From positions 1 through 7,760 of the forward strand of contig JAPSJG010000171.1 in the NCBI GenBank assembly GCA_031178305.1: a stretch of 7,760 nucleotides of DNA, given 5' to 3'. The number at the start of each line of letters is the position of its first letter. The stretch's first letter is position 1. Origin of the DNA: Sinorhizobium sp. (lineage in GTDB: Bacteria > Pseudomonadota > Alphaproteobacteria > Rhizobiales > Rhizobiaceae). The notes beneath the pieces were generated by a model. That model worked only from the letters and a program-made list of their open reading frames with translations, did no database searches and was not told the DNA's origin. Below are positions 1 to 5,261 of the stretch, piece by piece. A program made the position numbers and the translations under genes.

Positions 1-870
1 GGCCGAGGCGAACGCAGCAACGGTCTCGATTCCTTCGCCGATCACCCAACGAAGGGCGGTCATACCGCCATGGATGGGGATGAGCGAGCCCTTCTTCGTG
101 CCGCGCATCTTTTTCGTCGCCAGCCGGTTTCCTTTCGCGTCCAGGCCGAGGTCGGGCCGAAACTTGGGGCCGCAGGAAAGGTCGATCCACGTTTCGTGGC
201 AGCCTGTGATCCTGCCTTCCAGCGTGACGAAGGGAGCAATCATCGCCGGCCCGCAGTAATGCTCCGCCTGCCGACCGAACTCATCCCTCTGCCAGTAGGT
301 GTGCCTGGCGCTGAAACGGACATTCTCAAAAACGCCCGGCGGCATCGTAAAGCCCGTTCGCCGGCGCAGATACTCGCGCAACACGCGCCCGTGCTCGCCG
401 GTTATCAGGGTGGCGCCGAGATAGATGCCACGCGCCTTGTTAACCTCGCGCTCTCGAAACGCCGCCTGCTTCTCTGCAGCTTCTTGCGCATCTTTCGCGG
501 CTTGAGCCTTGATATTGTCGAGCCTCGCCAAGCGAACCGACCGCTCTTCATCGGTTTCGCGCTCACCGCCTTCAGGTATCGGTTCATTGCCAAGAGCGGC
601 CGAGCACGCCTCCAGAAACCCTGTCCGCGACTTCAGGTCGAGGTCATGGACATGTGCCATAAGGCCGATGCCATCCCGGCCTCCGCCGCAGCTGCGGCAA
701 TTGAAGACCTGCTTTCCCGCATTGATCGAGAAGCGATCCGTGCCCTGCCCGCATCTTGGACATGGCCCAGCATACTCCTGTTTGCCGAGTTTATAGCCCA
801 GCAGCGCGGCGGCCTGAGAGACGGTAACCGCCTTTGCGCGCTCAACAAATTCATCGATGCTCACGCTCAT
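1..870 (-). CDS. CHC2 zinc-finger / Toprim primase(-helicase), 3' part missing
   Basis: Phage-type DNA primase, probably priming phage replication; a helicase domain could lie beyond the window edge. The reading frame is open for 290 residues from ATG 870 and runs off the left end. A zinc ribbon is visible as CPRC (residues 37-40) and CRSC (58-61), followed by GGGRDGIGLM, as in CHC2-type primase fingers. Residues 105-147 are highly charged and probably helical. A DUF7146-like region follows, and near the cut end is GEGIET (278-283), the glutamate motif that opens a Toprim fold. The start overlaps the stop of the preceding gene (ATGA), so translation is probably coupled. It is the last visible gene of the leftward operon, where lambda also keeps its replication genes. 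The primase assignment is firm; whether it is fused to a helicase cannot be seen. Confidence 0.88.
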   Translation of the reverse strand, partial: MSVSIDEFVERAKAVTVSQAAALLGYKLGKQEYAGPCPRCGQGTDRFSINAGKQVFNCRSCGGGRDGIGLMAHVHDLDLKSRTGFLEACSAALGNEPIPEGGERETDEERSVRLARLDNIKAQAAKDAQEAAEKQAAFREREVNKARGIYLGATLITGEHGRVLREYLRRRTGFTMPPGVFENVRFSARHTYWQRDEFGRQAEHYCGPAMIAPFVTLEGRITGCHETWIDLSCGPKFRPDLGLDAKGNRLATKKMRGTKKGSLIPIHGGMTALRWVIGEGIETVAAFASA

Positions 871-1217
871 CCTTGCGAAATCCTCGGAATTGGGCTCGAT
901 TTGGGGAGAGCCGCGGCCACTAAGCACGGGCGCAGCGGCGCCAGGTCGTGTTCGCCGGCGATACGAAGCTGGCCCGATCGGGTCAGCGCCCAAAGCGCCT
1001 CGTCGAGTGCAATGCCGGCTTCGGTGGACCAGGAGTCACGGTCGCGGGTGACGAAGGGCGTGCCCCGTTTCCAACCGATCAGCGAGTAGGGGCGGCTGAT
1101 GTATCGGAGCTGCCCGGCGTGTTCGCCGAGGTCGATCCCGAAATACTGCACCGTGCGGTAGCACTCGATGACCGACGGAGCGACAACGAGGAGGATGCGA
1201 GCGGCTCCCTCTCTCAT
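867..1217 (-). CDS. hypothetical protein, 116 aa, between HTH protein and primase
   Basis: Not recognised. It encodes 116 residues. A hydrophobic strand (ILLVVAP, residues 8-14) is followed by aromatic and charged segments (QYFGIDL, RYISRPYSLIGW, TRDRDSW) and an alanine/leucine-rich helix around residues 67-80. This looks like a small soluble alpha/beta domain; there is no signal peptide and no clear catalytic motif. The start overlaps the stop of the HTH gene by four bases (ATGA at 1214-1217), and its own stop overlaps the primase start the same way. The tight coupling supports a real gene and suggests a role in replication or early control, but that is inferred from position only. Confidence 0.75.
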   Translation of the reverse strand: MREGAARILLVVAPSVIECYRTVQYFGIDLGEHAGQLRYISRPYSLIGWKRGTPFVTRDRDSWSTEAGIALDEALWALTRSGQLRIAGEHDLAPLRPCLVAAALPKSSPIPRISQG

Positions 1218-1723
1218 CGACCCTGCCTCGCCGCGACCCCGTCTCTGACGCTCCTGCCATCGGCCGTGATGGTCCAGACTGCCGGGGATTTTCCGGAGGG
1301 GGCCTTCAGACGAACAATAAAGTCTTCGCCGAGCAGGCGGTTCATGGCGCGCTGAACCTGACGCTCGGAGACGGAGAGTGTCTTCGCCAAGGATTCTGAA
1401 TTCGCCGCGAGACCGTTGTCTCCGGCCTCGGTGAGAAGATCGAGGATCTTGAACGCCGTGCCAGTGCCAGAAGGGCGCCCGCCCGTGTGCTTCGGTCGCT
1501 CTTCTTCAACGTCGGCAGGCATGGTCCGGTCCGTGCTCAGCTGGAAGAGATATGTCGCGCCTGCGATCTGACGGATTTCGGATGCAGTAGAGCCAACCGC
1601 CCTCGCTACCTCCGCAGCGGATTTGCCACGCTCCATTGCTAGGAGGACGGCCTCTGTTCGAAGCTCCGGCGCCATCGCCGCAAAGCGGGCCGCATCGAGT
1701 CCAATCTCGGCGAACAGCAACAT
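1214..1723 (-). CDS. two-HTH DNA-binding protein, 169 aa
   Basis: Probable DNA-binding protein with two helix-turn-helix regions. Residues about 21-56 (LRTEAVLLAMERGKSAAEVA onward) read as a homeodomain-like HTH of the kind found in resolvases and transposase N-termini. A polar linker with GGRP (81-84), weakly like an AT-hook, follows. Residues about 90-153 read as a winged helix with a recognition helix near SVSERQVQRAMNRLL and a wing ending in VWTIT. The frame is open further upstream, but ATG 1723 is preferred: it overlaps the stop of the preceding gene in TGATG, AGAGG lies just upstream, and an earlier start would run deep into that gene. It could be an origin-binding replication initiator or an early regulator; placement two genes before the primase makes the initiator idea attractive but unproven. 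Confidence 0.78.
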   Translation of the reverse strand: MLLFAEIGLDAARFAAMAPELRTEAVLLAMERGKSAAEVARAVGSTASEIRQIAGATYLFQLSTDRTMPADVEEERPKHTGGRPSGTGTAFKILDLLTEAGDNGLAANSESLAKTLSVSERQVQRAMNRLLGEDFIVRLKAPSGKSPAVWTITADGRSVRDGVAARQGR

Positions 1724-2127
1724 CAGAACCACCTCTGTTTTTGGGGATTTTCGGCGGGCGGACCGCCTTGCGACTCGTGAATGGCGTATTCGGCGACGAT
1801 CGAAGCGAGCCTGTCGCTCTCGGCCTGGCGGCGCTTCGTGTTCCATTCGTCAATGCGCGAGAAGAAAGCCTCGCTGACGCCTTCAAGCCGTCGGTTTTCG
1901 AAAGATCGGAGCTCCTCCCATGCGAGCTGCGCGTCGCTCAGGCGACAACTGTTCCAGGCGCACCAGTATCCAAGGCACCGCGAGCCGGACGGAATGCCTG
2001 AGACTTCAGCGGCATCAGTGACGATCCGGATGAAGGAAGGAACTTCGGACAGAAAGCAGCCAAGCACGTCGAGAGATGCTTTCGCCGGATCGTCGGTCAC
2101 AATGTAGAGGCGGACATCCTCCCTCAT
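1723..2127 (-). CDS. hypothetical protein, 134 aa, downstream of the methyltransferase
   Basis: Not recognised. The 134 residues begin with a strand-like VRLYIVTDDP and include four cysteines at 24, 51, 56 and 61; the last three (RCLGYWCAWNSC) are evenly spaced by five residues. Residues 64-115 are rich in charged residues and alanine and look helical, possibly coiled coil. ATG 2127 was chosen because it overlaps the methyltransferase stop (ATGA, 2124-2127) although the frame continues upstream; the upstream extension would lie wholly in methyltransferase sequence. There is no strong Shine-Dalgarno, consistent with start by re-initiation after the methyltransferase. The stop overlaps the next start by one base. 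The cysteine cluster might bind a metal, but this is a guess. Confidence 0.72.
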   Translation of the reverse strand: MREDVRLYIVTDDPAKASLDVLGCFLSEVPSFIRIVTDAAEVSGIPSGSRCLGYWCAWNSCRLSDAQLAWEELRSFENRRLEGVSEAFFSRIDEWNTKRRQAESDRLASIVAEYAIHESQGGPPAENPQKQRWF

Positions 2128-3290
2128 GCGGCACCGCCCGCGAACAACGGTCCGTGATCTGCAGCCTGTTGCGACCTCGGTGCCACGCGCCATTCCGTTT
2201 GGATCCGCCGACATGTAATCTCTGCATATTCGGGATTGAGCTCGATCAATTCCGCCCGTCGGCCATGGCGAAGCGCAACAAGAGCCGTGGTGCCAGCGCC
2301 GCCAAACGGGTCGAGGACAAGACCGCCTTTCGGGCAACCTGCCAGAATGCAGCGTTCGGCTAGCTCTGGTGGAAAGGTCGCGAAATGGGCCTCTGAAAAC
2401 GGCTTCGTAGCGATTGGCCAGACGATCAGGGGGGCGGGCTCATAGTTGCGCAGATTGCGCCCCTCGCCCCTTGGCGTTGCATTTATTCCGGTGTGATTGA
2501 TGTGACCCGAATGGCGTGGTGTCAGAGCTGCGATCGGAGTCTCGCGCGGCTTTCGAACAGGCATAGATCGCGCCATGTTCGATTTCTTCACCTTGCCGAA
2601 GCCATCGTCGTCTACGTCGTTCCGGACGGTCCCGTAGGCGGTGAGAGTCTTAGGCGAAAGCTGGAATCGAACAGCCTCGCTGTCGTACCAGTAGCGCGCC
2701 GACTTCGTGAGAAGGAAGACTTTCTCGTGGGCCGTCCCGGGCCGGTCTTTAGCGCTGTCCGGCATGGGATTGGTTTTGCCCCATACGATCTCGGAGCGAA
2801 CCCACCAACCCGCATCCTGTAAAGCGATAGCTAGGCGGTTGGGGATCATGCATAGATCCTTCCCCTTCAGATAGCCGCCTGATGGATTATTGCCGCCGCC
2901 CCAACGAGAACCGGAACGCTTGTCGCGATGGATAGGCCCGACTGTCGAAAACGGCTTATCCCTGAATGTACGGTCGTCAGAGCCTTCCGCCTTGTATGCG
3001 GCTGCAGACTTGCCGTTAGGCTTGGTGGCGTAGCAGTCGCCGTAGTTTACCCAGCATGTGCCGGTCTTTTTCAAAACACGCCGGAGTTCCTCGAACACTC
3101 TGACCATAACTTCGAGGTGTTCGCCAAGCGTCGGTTCGAGGCCGATCTGACCCTCTACGTCATAGTCCCGCAGGCCCCAATAGGGCGGCGACGTCACTAT
3201 GCAATCGACACTATCCGGCTGCATTGCGGCTAGAATGTTGAGGCAATCGCCAATATTGAGGCGCACGCGGCCATCGAGGATCTCGATCAT
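2124..3290 (-). CDS. beta-class DNA methyltransferase (N4-cytosine or N6-adenine), orphan
   Basis: Site-specific DNA methyltransferase of 388 residues using S-adenosylmethionine. The catalytic motif IV is TSPPYWGLRDY (residues 33-43, SPPY at 34-37) near the N-terminus. The AdoMet-binding motif DPFGGAGTT (327-335) and ELIELNPEY (347-355) are at the C-terminus. This order, catalytic motif first, is the beta class. KPFSEAHFATFPPEL (297-311) is also typical of this group. SPPY is commonest in N4-cytosine enzymes but is also seen in adenine enzymes, so the target base is undecided. GGAGG lies six bases before ATG 3290, and the start overlaps the CII-like stop by four bases. No restriction endonuclease is visible, so it is probably a solitary phage methylase used for self-protection or regulation. 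The central part (residues 90-135 and 205-285) is the variable region likely to set specificity. Confidence 0.93.
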   Translation of the reverse strand: MIEILDGRVRLNIGDCLNILAAMQPDSVDCIVTSPPYWGLRDYDVEGQIGLEPTLGEHLEVMVRVFEELRRVLKKTGTCWVNYGDCYATKPNGKSAAAYKAEGSDDRTFRDKPFSTVGPIHRDKRSGSRWGGGNNPSGGYLKGKDLCMIPNRLAIALQDAGWWVRSEIVWGKTNPMPDSAKDRPGTAHEKVFLLTKSARYWYDSEAVRFQLSPKTLTAYGTVRNDVDDDGFGKVKKSNMARSMPVRKPRETPIAALTPRHSGHINHTGINATPRGEGRNLRNYEPAPLIVWPIATKPFSEAHFATFPPELAERCILAGCPKGGLVLDPFGGAGTTALVALRHGRRAELIELNPEYAEITCRRIQTEWRVAPRSQQAADHGPLFAGGAA

Positions 3291-3799
3291 TGCTCGCCTC
3301 CATAGACGAGCTTGAGATCACCCCTCTGGCCACCCTTGGCGATCACCTCTGTCAGGCCAGTTTCGACATCGGAGATCTTCTGCTTGAGAGATTGCAGGTC
3401 GCGCAGTGAGCGCAATGCCTCATTGGGCGTGATGACGTTGTCGCCGGCCGCCGAATAAAGGCCTGACTGAAATTCCGAGTTCCGCTGCTGCATCTCGGCG
3501 TTGTCGCGCATGAGACAGCGGTCGTCGTGGCCCTGTTCATCGGGATTCACGAGCTGACAACCATGGAGCTCCGCCATGGCACGGGTGACGACCGGATTGC
3601 CGCACTCCGCTTCTAGGCGGATGACACTGGGAATGGGCAGGAGGTCGGGATCTTTATCGCTGTTGCAGCGGCCGATCTGACTCTTCGATAGTGAAGTGAG
3701 CTCCGCGCACGCCTCAATGCCACCATTGAGCTTGATCAGCATGCGAGTTGCCGCCTTCAGGCGATGAAACCAGGCATTCGTCAAAGTCTCGTTCGTCAT
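3287..3799 (-). CDS. CII-like phage regulatory protein, 170 aa
   Basis: Probable DNA-binding regulator of the early operon. The N-terminal half (residues 20-80) contains a helix-turn-helix, with GGIEACAEL then SLSKSQIGRCNS, where 36-47 is the likely recognition helix. It continues with LLPIPSVIRLEAECGNPVVT, a pattern I associate with the phage regulatory CII family (CP76-like) and related phage regulators. The C-terminal half ends in a charged helix (about 127-160, SLRDLQSLKQKISDVETGL) suited to oligomerisation. It lies second after the Cro-like gene, the place cII takes in lambda. The ATG at 3799 has only a weak GAGAG upstream. Twenty-five bases upstream of the start is a pair of TTTCCC-N5-GGGAAA sites that this protein or another regulator may bind. 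The regulator assignment is moderate; the CII label rests on HTH style plus position. Confidence 0.72.
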   Translation of the reverse strand: MTNETLTNAWFHRLKAATRMLIKLNGGIEACAELTSLSKSQIGRCNSDKDPDLLPIPSVIRLEAECGNPVVTRAMAELHGCQLVNPDEQGHDDRCLMRDNAEMQQRNSEFQSGLYSAAGDNVITPNEALRSLRDLQSLKQKISDVETGLTEVIAKGGQRGDLKLVYGGEQ

Positions 3800-3823
3800 T
3801 GCTGTCTCTCGAAAGGCAAAAGG

Positions 3824-3868
3824 TTTCCCGCGCCGGGAAATCCCGGCGTGTTTTCCCAGTGTGGGAAA
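3824..3868. promoter_or_regulatory. tandem operator-like inverted repeats TTTCCC-N5-GGGAAA
   Basis: Two perfect inverted repeats with identical arms and spacing lie at 3824-3840 (spacer GCGCC) and 3852-3868 (spacer AGTGT), centres 28 bp apart. Arms conserved with unrelated spacers are the usual signature of a dimeric DNA-binding protein. An overlapping palindrome, CGCCGGGAAATCCCGGCG at 3831-3848, adds a further half-site. They lie immediately upstream of the CII-like gene and differ completely from the GGTA-N4-TACC operators near the repressor. I could not find a convincing promoter here on the minus strand. The binding protein is unknown; the CII-like protein is the nearest candidate. Confidence 0.6.
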
Positions 3869-3941
3869 GGTTTGAAGGTGAGAGGTTCAGTCCGTCAGAA
3901 GATCACGGAGGACCGCATGGGTACGCAGAACGGAAAATGGT

Positions 3942-3977
3942 GGCGGGAGCGCGCGGGAGGATTGCGCGGCTCCCGCC
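3942..3977. other. GC-rich hairpin downstream of the Cro-like gene
   Basis: The arms GGCGGGAGC (3942-3950) and GCTCCCGCC (3969-3977) are exact complements. Inside them GCGC (3951-3954) pairs with GCGC (3964-3967) with one bulge at 3968, leaving a nine-base loop. On the leftward transcript the stem would be followed by ACCATTTTCC, which is too poor in U for a standard intrinsic terminator. It starts about 53 bases after the Cro-like stop codon and could be a weak terminator, an attenuator, an mRNA stability element or an antitermination site. The rest of 3800-4030 holds no supportable gene. Confidence 0.5.
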
Positions 3978-4030
3978 TTGCAGCGAGGCGCAGGGGCCAA
4001 ATCCTCGCCGCAAATCTGAGAGGGGGATGT

Positions 4031-4279
4031 TCATTCCGCAGCCTCCAGAACAGAAGCCGGGCGAGCAACACAAAGGGGCCATTCGGCACCATCAGGCCAG
4101 TTCTCGGAGAACCAGTGCATCGCGCGTTCCACACGCCGGGCACCGATATCCTTACCGGCCCGTACGGCGGCAAGTCGCTTGCCGTCATTGAACACGCGCG
4201 AAGAGAGCGTCGCTTCCGCGATCCCCGTAGAGGCGCAGAAGGCATCCGATACCAAAAGTAGAGTGTCGATGATCTTCAT
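4031..4279 (-). CDS. Cro-like small regulator, 82 aa
   Basis: Small protein divergent from the repressor, in the position of a phage Cro. Residues 10-55 (VSDAFCASTGIAEATLSSRV onward, then RAGKDIGARRVERAMHWFS) look like a small helical HTH domain. The tail SENWPDGAEWP is a pattern I remember from short uncharacterised regulators near Rhizobiales repressors. ATG 4279 lies six bases after the proposed -10 hexamer (4286-4291), leaving no room for a ribosome binding site, so the message is probably leaderless. Its promoter carries a perfect repressor operator in the spacer, so the repressor should shut it off in the lysogen. As the first gene of the leftward early unit it would act in the lytic switch. 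The Cro role is inferred from position and the weak HTH; I see no canonical Cro signature. Confidence 0.72.
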   Translation of the reverse strand: MKIIDTLLLVSDAFCASTGIAEATLSSRVFNDGKRLAAVRAGKDIGARRVERAMHWFSENWPDGAEWPLCVARPASVLEAAE

Positions 4280-4285
4280 GTAGCC

Positions 4286-4314
4286 CTTATGTGGTACATG
4301 TACCGAATTGTCAA
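4286..4314 (-). promoter_or_regulatory. leftward early promoter (Cro-like / replication operon)
   Basis: On the minus strand a perfect TTGACA -35 (4309-4314) is followed by a 17-bp spacer and CATAAG as -10 (4286-4291, 4/6 to TATAAT). The spacer contains a perfect 12-bp operator, so repressor binding would directly block polymerase. With a six-base discriminator the predicted transcript starts at or next to A of ATG 4279. Confidence 0.65.
4293..4304. promoter_or_regulatory. operator O1 (GGTACATGTACC)
   Basis: Perfect 12-bp palindrome inside the spacer of the leftward early promoter. The same 12 bases recur exactly at 5132-5143 and with one change at 5160-5171. Probable binding site of the CI-like repressor and possibly of the Cro-like protein. 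Confidence 0.8.
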
Positions 4315-4315
4315 C

Positions 4316-4327
4316 GGTCTATGTACC
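4316..4327. promoter_or_regulatory. operator O2 (GGTCTATGTACC)
   Basis: Imperfect copy of the operator with an intact TACC half and GGTC in the other half. Its centre is 23 bp from O1. It abuts the -35 of the leftward promoter on one side and lies one base from the weak -35 of the proposed repressor promoter on the other. Its centre is about 43 bp before the repressor ATG, the position from which a bound repressor could activate its own promoter, as at lambda OR2. Confidence 0.65.
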
Positions 4328-4328
4328 C

Positions 4329-4357
4329 ATCGCAATTTTTCTCAGATGCGGTATATT
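4329..4357 (+). promoter_or_regulatory. repressor maintenance promoter (PRM-like)
   Basis: TATATT (4352-4357, 5/6 to TATAAT) lies seven bases before the repressor ATG. The hexamer 17 bp upstream, ATCGCA (4329-4334), matches the -35 consensus at only three positions. A good -10 with a poor -35 next to an operator is what an activator-dependent promoter looks like. A TTGTCA at 4308-4313 is too far from this -10 to serve it. The -10 lies inside operator O3. Confidence 0.5.
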
Positions 4358-4361
4358 TACC
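4350..4361. promoter_or_regulatory. operator O3 (GGTATATTTACC)
   Basis: Operator copy with both outer halves intact (GGTA and TACC) and an AT-rich middle that doubles as the -10 of the repressor promoter. Binding here would switch off the repressor gene, as OR3 does in lambda. It ends three bases before the repressor ATG. Its centre is 34 bp from O2. Confidence 0.68.
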
Positions 4362-4364
4362 GAT

Positions 4365-5015
4365 ATGGATACGATGGTGACAACAAACACACTTGAACAG
4401 ATCCTCGACCGCGTGCGCATTCGCCGCGAGAAGCTCGGGCTGTCGGAGCACGCTGCAGAGCAAGCCGCAGGCGCCAAGGTCGGGACGATCCGCAACTGGC
4501 GCAGAGGCGCCATGCCGCGCATCGAGACCCTGAGCCTTATCGCTCCTGCGCTGCGCACCACTCCGGAATGGCTTGCCTATGAAGCAGGCCCGGAGGAGCT
4601 CGACGATGTACCAAACACCTCTTCGACGATGGCCGTTCCGAAGATTTCGTGGGTGAGCGCCGGCGCGTTCGCCGCATCGGACGCAGTTATGCCGACCGAC
4701 GACTTTGAAAAGATTGCCGTCGCCGGCCTTCCGCCAGGAGATTGGGTGGCATTGAAGGTTGATGGCGATTCAATGGACAGGATCTCTCCGCCCGAATCTA
4801 TCATCCTGGTCAACCGCCGCGACAAACGTCTCGTCCCGAACGCCTGCTATGTGATCGAGGACGGCGAAGGAGGGGCGACATACAAGAGGTATCGCCAGAG
4901 CCCGACCCGCTTCGAGCCGGTATCCACGAACCATAACCATGAGCCGATCTTCATAGAGGACGGCAACATGCCTCGGGTCTTCGGTCGTGTCGGAAGATCC
5001 TACATAGACATGTGA
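4365..5015 (+). CDS. CI-like phage repressor, HTH plus S24/LexA peptidase domain
   Basis: Repressor maintaining lysogeny, 216 aa. Residues about 10-60 carry a HTH (EHAAEQAAGAKVGTIRNWRRG, then IETLSLIAPALRTTPEWLAY). The C-terminal half is a LexA/S24 fold: GDSM with nucleophile Ser136, general-base Lys174 in ATYKRY, and a likely self-cleavage bond A99-G100 in WVSAGAF. All parts for RecA-stimulated autocleavage are present, so SOS induction is expected. ATG 4365 is preferred: an upstream TTG at 4308 would put two operators inside the gene and has no ribosome binding site. No Shine-Dalgarno precedes ATG 4365 either, and it lies seven bases after the proposed -10, so the maintenance transcript is probably leaderless, as lambda cI is from PRM. 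ATG 4374 is an alternative start. It ends just before a strong terminator. Confidence 0.93.
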   Translation: MDTMVTTNTLEQILDRVRIRREKLGLSEHAAEQAAGAKVGTIRNWRRGAMPRIETLSLIAPALRTTPEWLAYEAGPEELDDVPNTSSTMAVPKISWVSAGAFAASDAVMPTDDFEKIAVAGLPPGDWVALKVDGDSMDRISPPESIILVNRRDKRLVPNACYVIEDGEGGATYKRYRQSPTRFEPVSTNHNHEPIFIEDGNMPRVFGRVGRSYIDM

Positions 5016-5040
5016 GAGCCGACCCGAGCCTCGACTTCAA

Positions 5041-5062
5041 CCCCGCTGCGGCGGGGTTTTTT
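5041..5062 (+). terminator. intrinsic terminator after the repressor gene
   Basis: The stem CCCCGC (5041-5046) / GCGGGG (5051-5056) with a TGCG loop is followed directly by six T. It begins 25 bases after the repressor stop codon and should insulate the right operon from repressor transcription. Confidence 0.93.
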
Positions 5063-5131
5063 ATTGCCGAAATCAAAACCAGAAGCGGTTTTCATACCAA
5101 TCTCCACAATCTTTTGGCTTAAACAAAAATC

Positions 5132-5143
5132 GGTACATGTACC
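5132..5143. promoter_or_regulatory. operator OL-like site 1 (GGTACATGTACC)
   Basis: Perfect palindrome identical to O1 at 4293. It lies just upstream of the right early promoter, with its centre 28 bp from the next site, allowing cooperative binding of two dimers. Confidence 0.8.
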
Positions 5144-5152
5144 TATTCGTTG

Positions 5153-5181
5153 TTGACGTGGTACATATACCGAATTATCTT
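5153..5181 (+). promoter_or_regulatory. right early promoter
   Basis: TTGACG (5153-5158), a 17-bp spacer and TATCTT (5176-5181, 4/6 to consensus) form a rightward promoter. The spacer contains an operator copy at 5160-5171, the same geometry as the leftward promoter, so the repressor should silence this operon too. The predicted start is near 5188. Confidence 0.6.
5160..5171. promoter_or_regulatory. operator OL-like site 2 (GGTACATATACC)
   Basis: One-base variant of the perfect operator, placed between -35 and -10 of the right early promoter. The surrounding 22 bases (5158-5179) match 4291-4312 at 20 positions, suggesting that the two control regions share an origin. Confidence 0.78.
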
Positions 5182-5207
5182 CGCCGCCATCCCTCGGGAT
5201 CGCGGCG
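5182..5207. repeat. inverted repeat at the right-operon transcription start
   Basis: CGCCGC (5182-5187) pairs with GCGGCG (5202-5207). After one C-C mismatch, ATCC (5189-5192) pairs with GGAT (5197-5200) around a CTCG loop. It starts right after the proposed -10, so the predicted transcript would contain little of the left arm; it may act as DNA rather than RNA, or the real start may lie further upstream. No U-run follows, so it is not a terminator. Confidence 0.45.
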
Positions 5208-5217
5208 GTTGCAATCG

Positions 5218-5255
5218 CTCCGGACCCTGAGGGCTCTAAACCCCTCAAACCGGAG
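5218..5255 (+). promoter_or_regulatory. leader hairpin masking the ribosome binding site
   Basis: CTCCGG (5218-5223) is the exact complement of CCGGAG (5250-5255), and TGAGGG (5228-5233) of CCCTCA (5242-5247), with an eight-base loop and a small internal loop. The 3' arm contains GGAG, the Shine-Dalgarno sequence of the first gene (ATG 5262). Folding would therefore block translation start of that gene. It could be a translational switch opened by a protein, an RNA or processing. Confidence 0.5.
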
Positions 5256-5261
5256 ATGCAC

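Noticed and set aside
70..1089. Long rightward open frame of 339 residues
   Set aside because: It lies opposite the primase and the 116-aa gene; the minus-strand frame shows CPRC/CRSC and GEGIET motifs and coupled starts, while this frame has low-complexity Arg/Ala/Pro content and no recognisable domain.
3831..3854. CGCCGGGAAATCCCGGCG palindrome followed by TGTTTT as a rightward terminator
   Set aside because: No gene reads rightward into it, the T-run is short, and the palindrome is explained by overlapping operator half-sites.
3888..4030. Leftward frame continuing past the Cro-like stop, with two cysteines and a proline-rich tail
   Set aside because: There is no ATG or GTG start with a ribosome binding site, and the region contains a strong hairpin; it is more likely non-coding.
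3917..4261. Rightward open frame with GGAGGA four bases before ATG 3917
   Set aside because: Despite the good Shine-Dalgarno it runs antisense through most of the Cro-like gene, and the product is Arg/Gly-rich without a domain. It could be revisited if an antisense transcript is found.
4308..4364. TTG at 4308 as an earlier start of the repressor
   Set aside because: It has no ribosome binding site and would place operators O2 and O3 and the likely promoter inside the coding region.
5075..5092. Small inverted repeat AAAACC-N6-GGTTTT after the repressor terminator
   Set aside because: The short AT-rich stem directly follows a complete terminator; a function is not needed and it could be chance.
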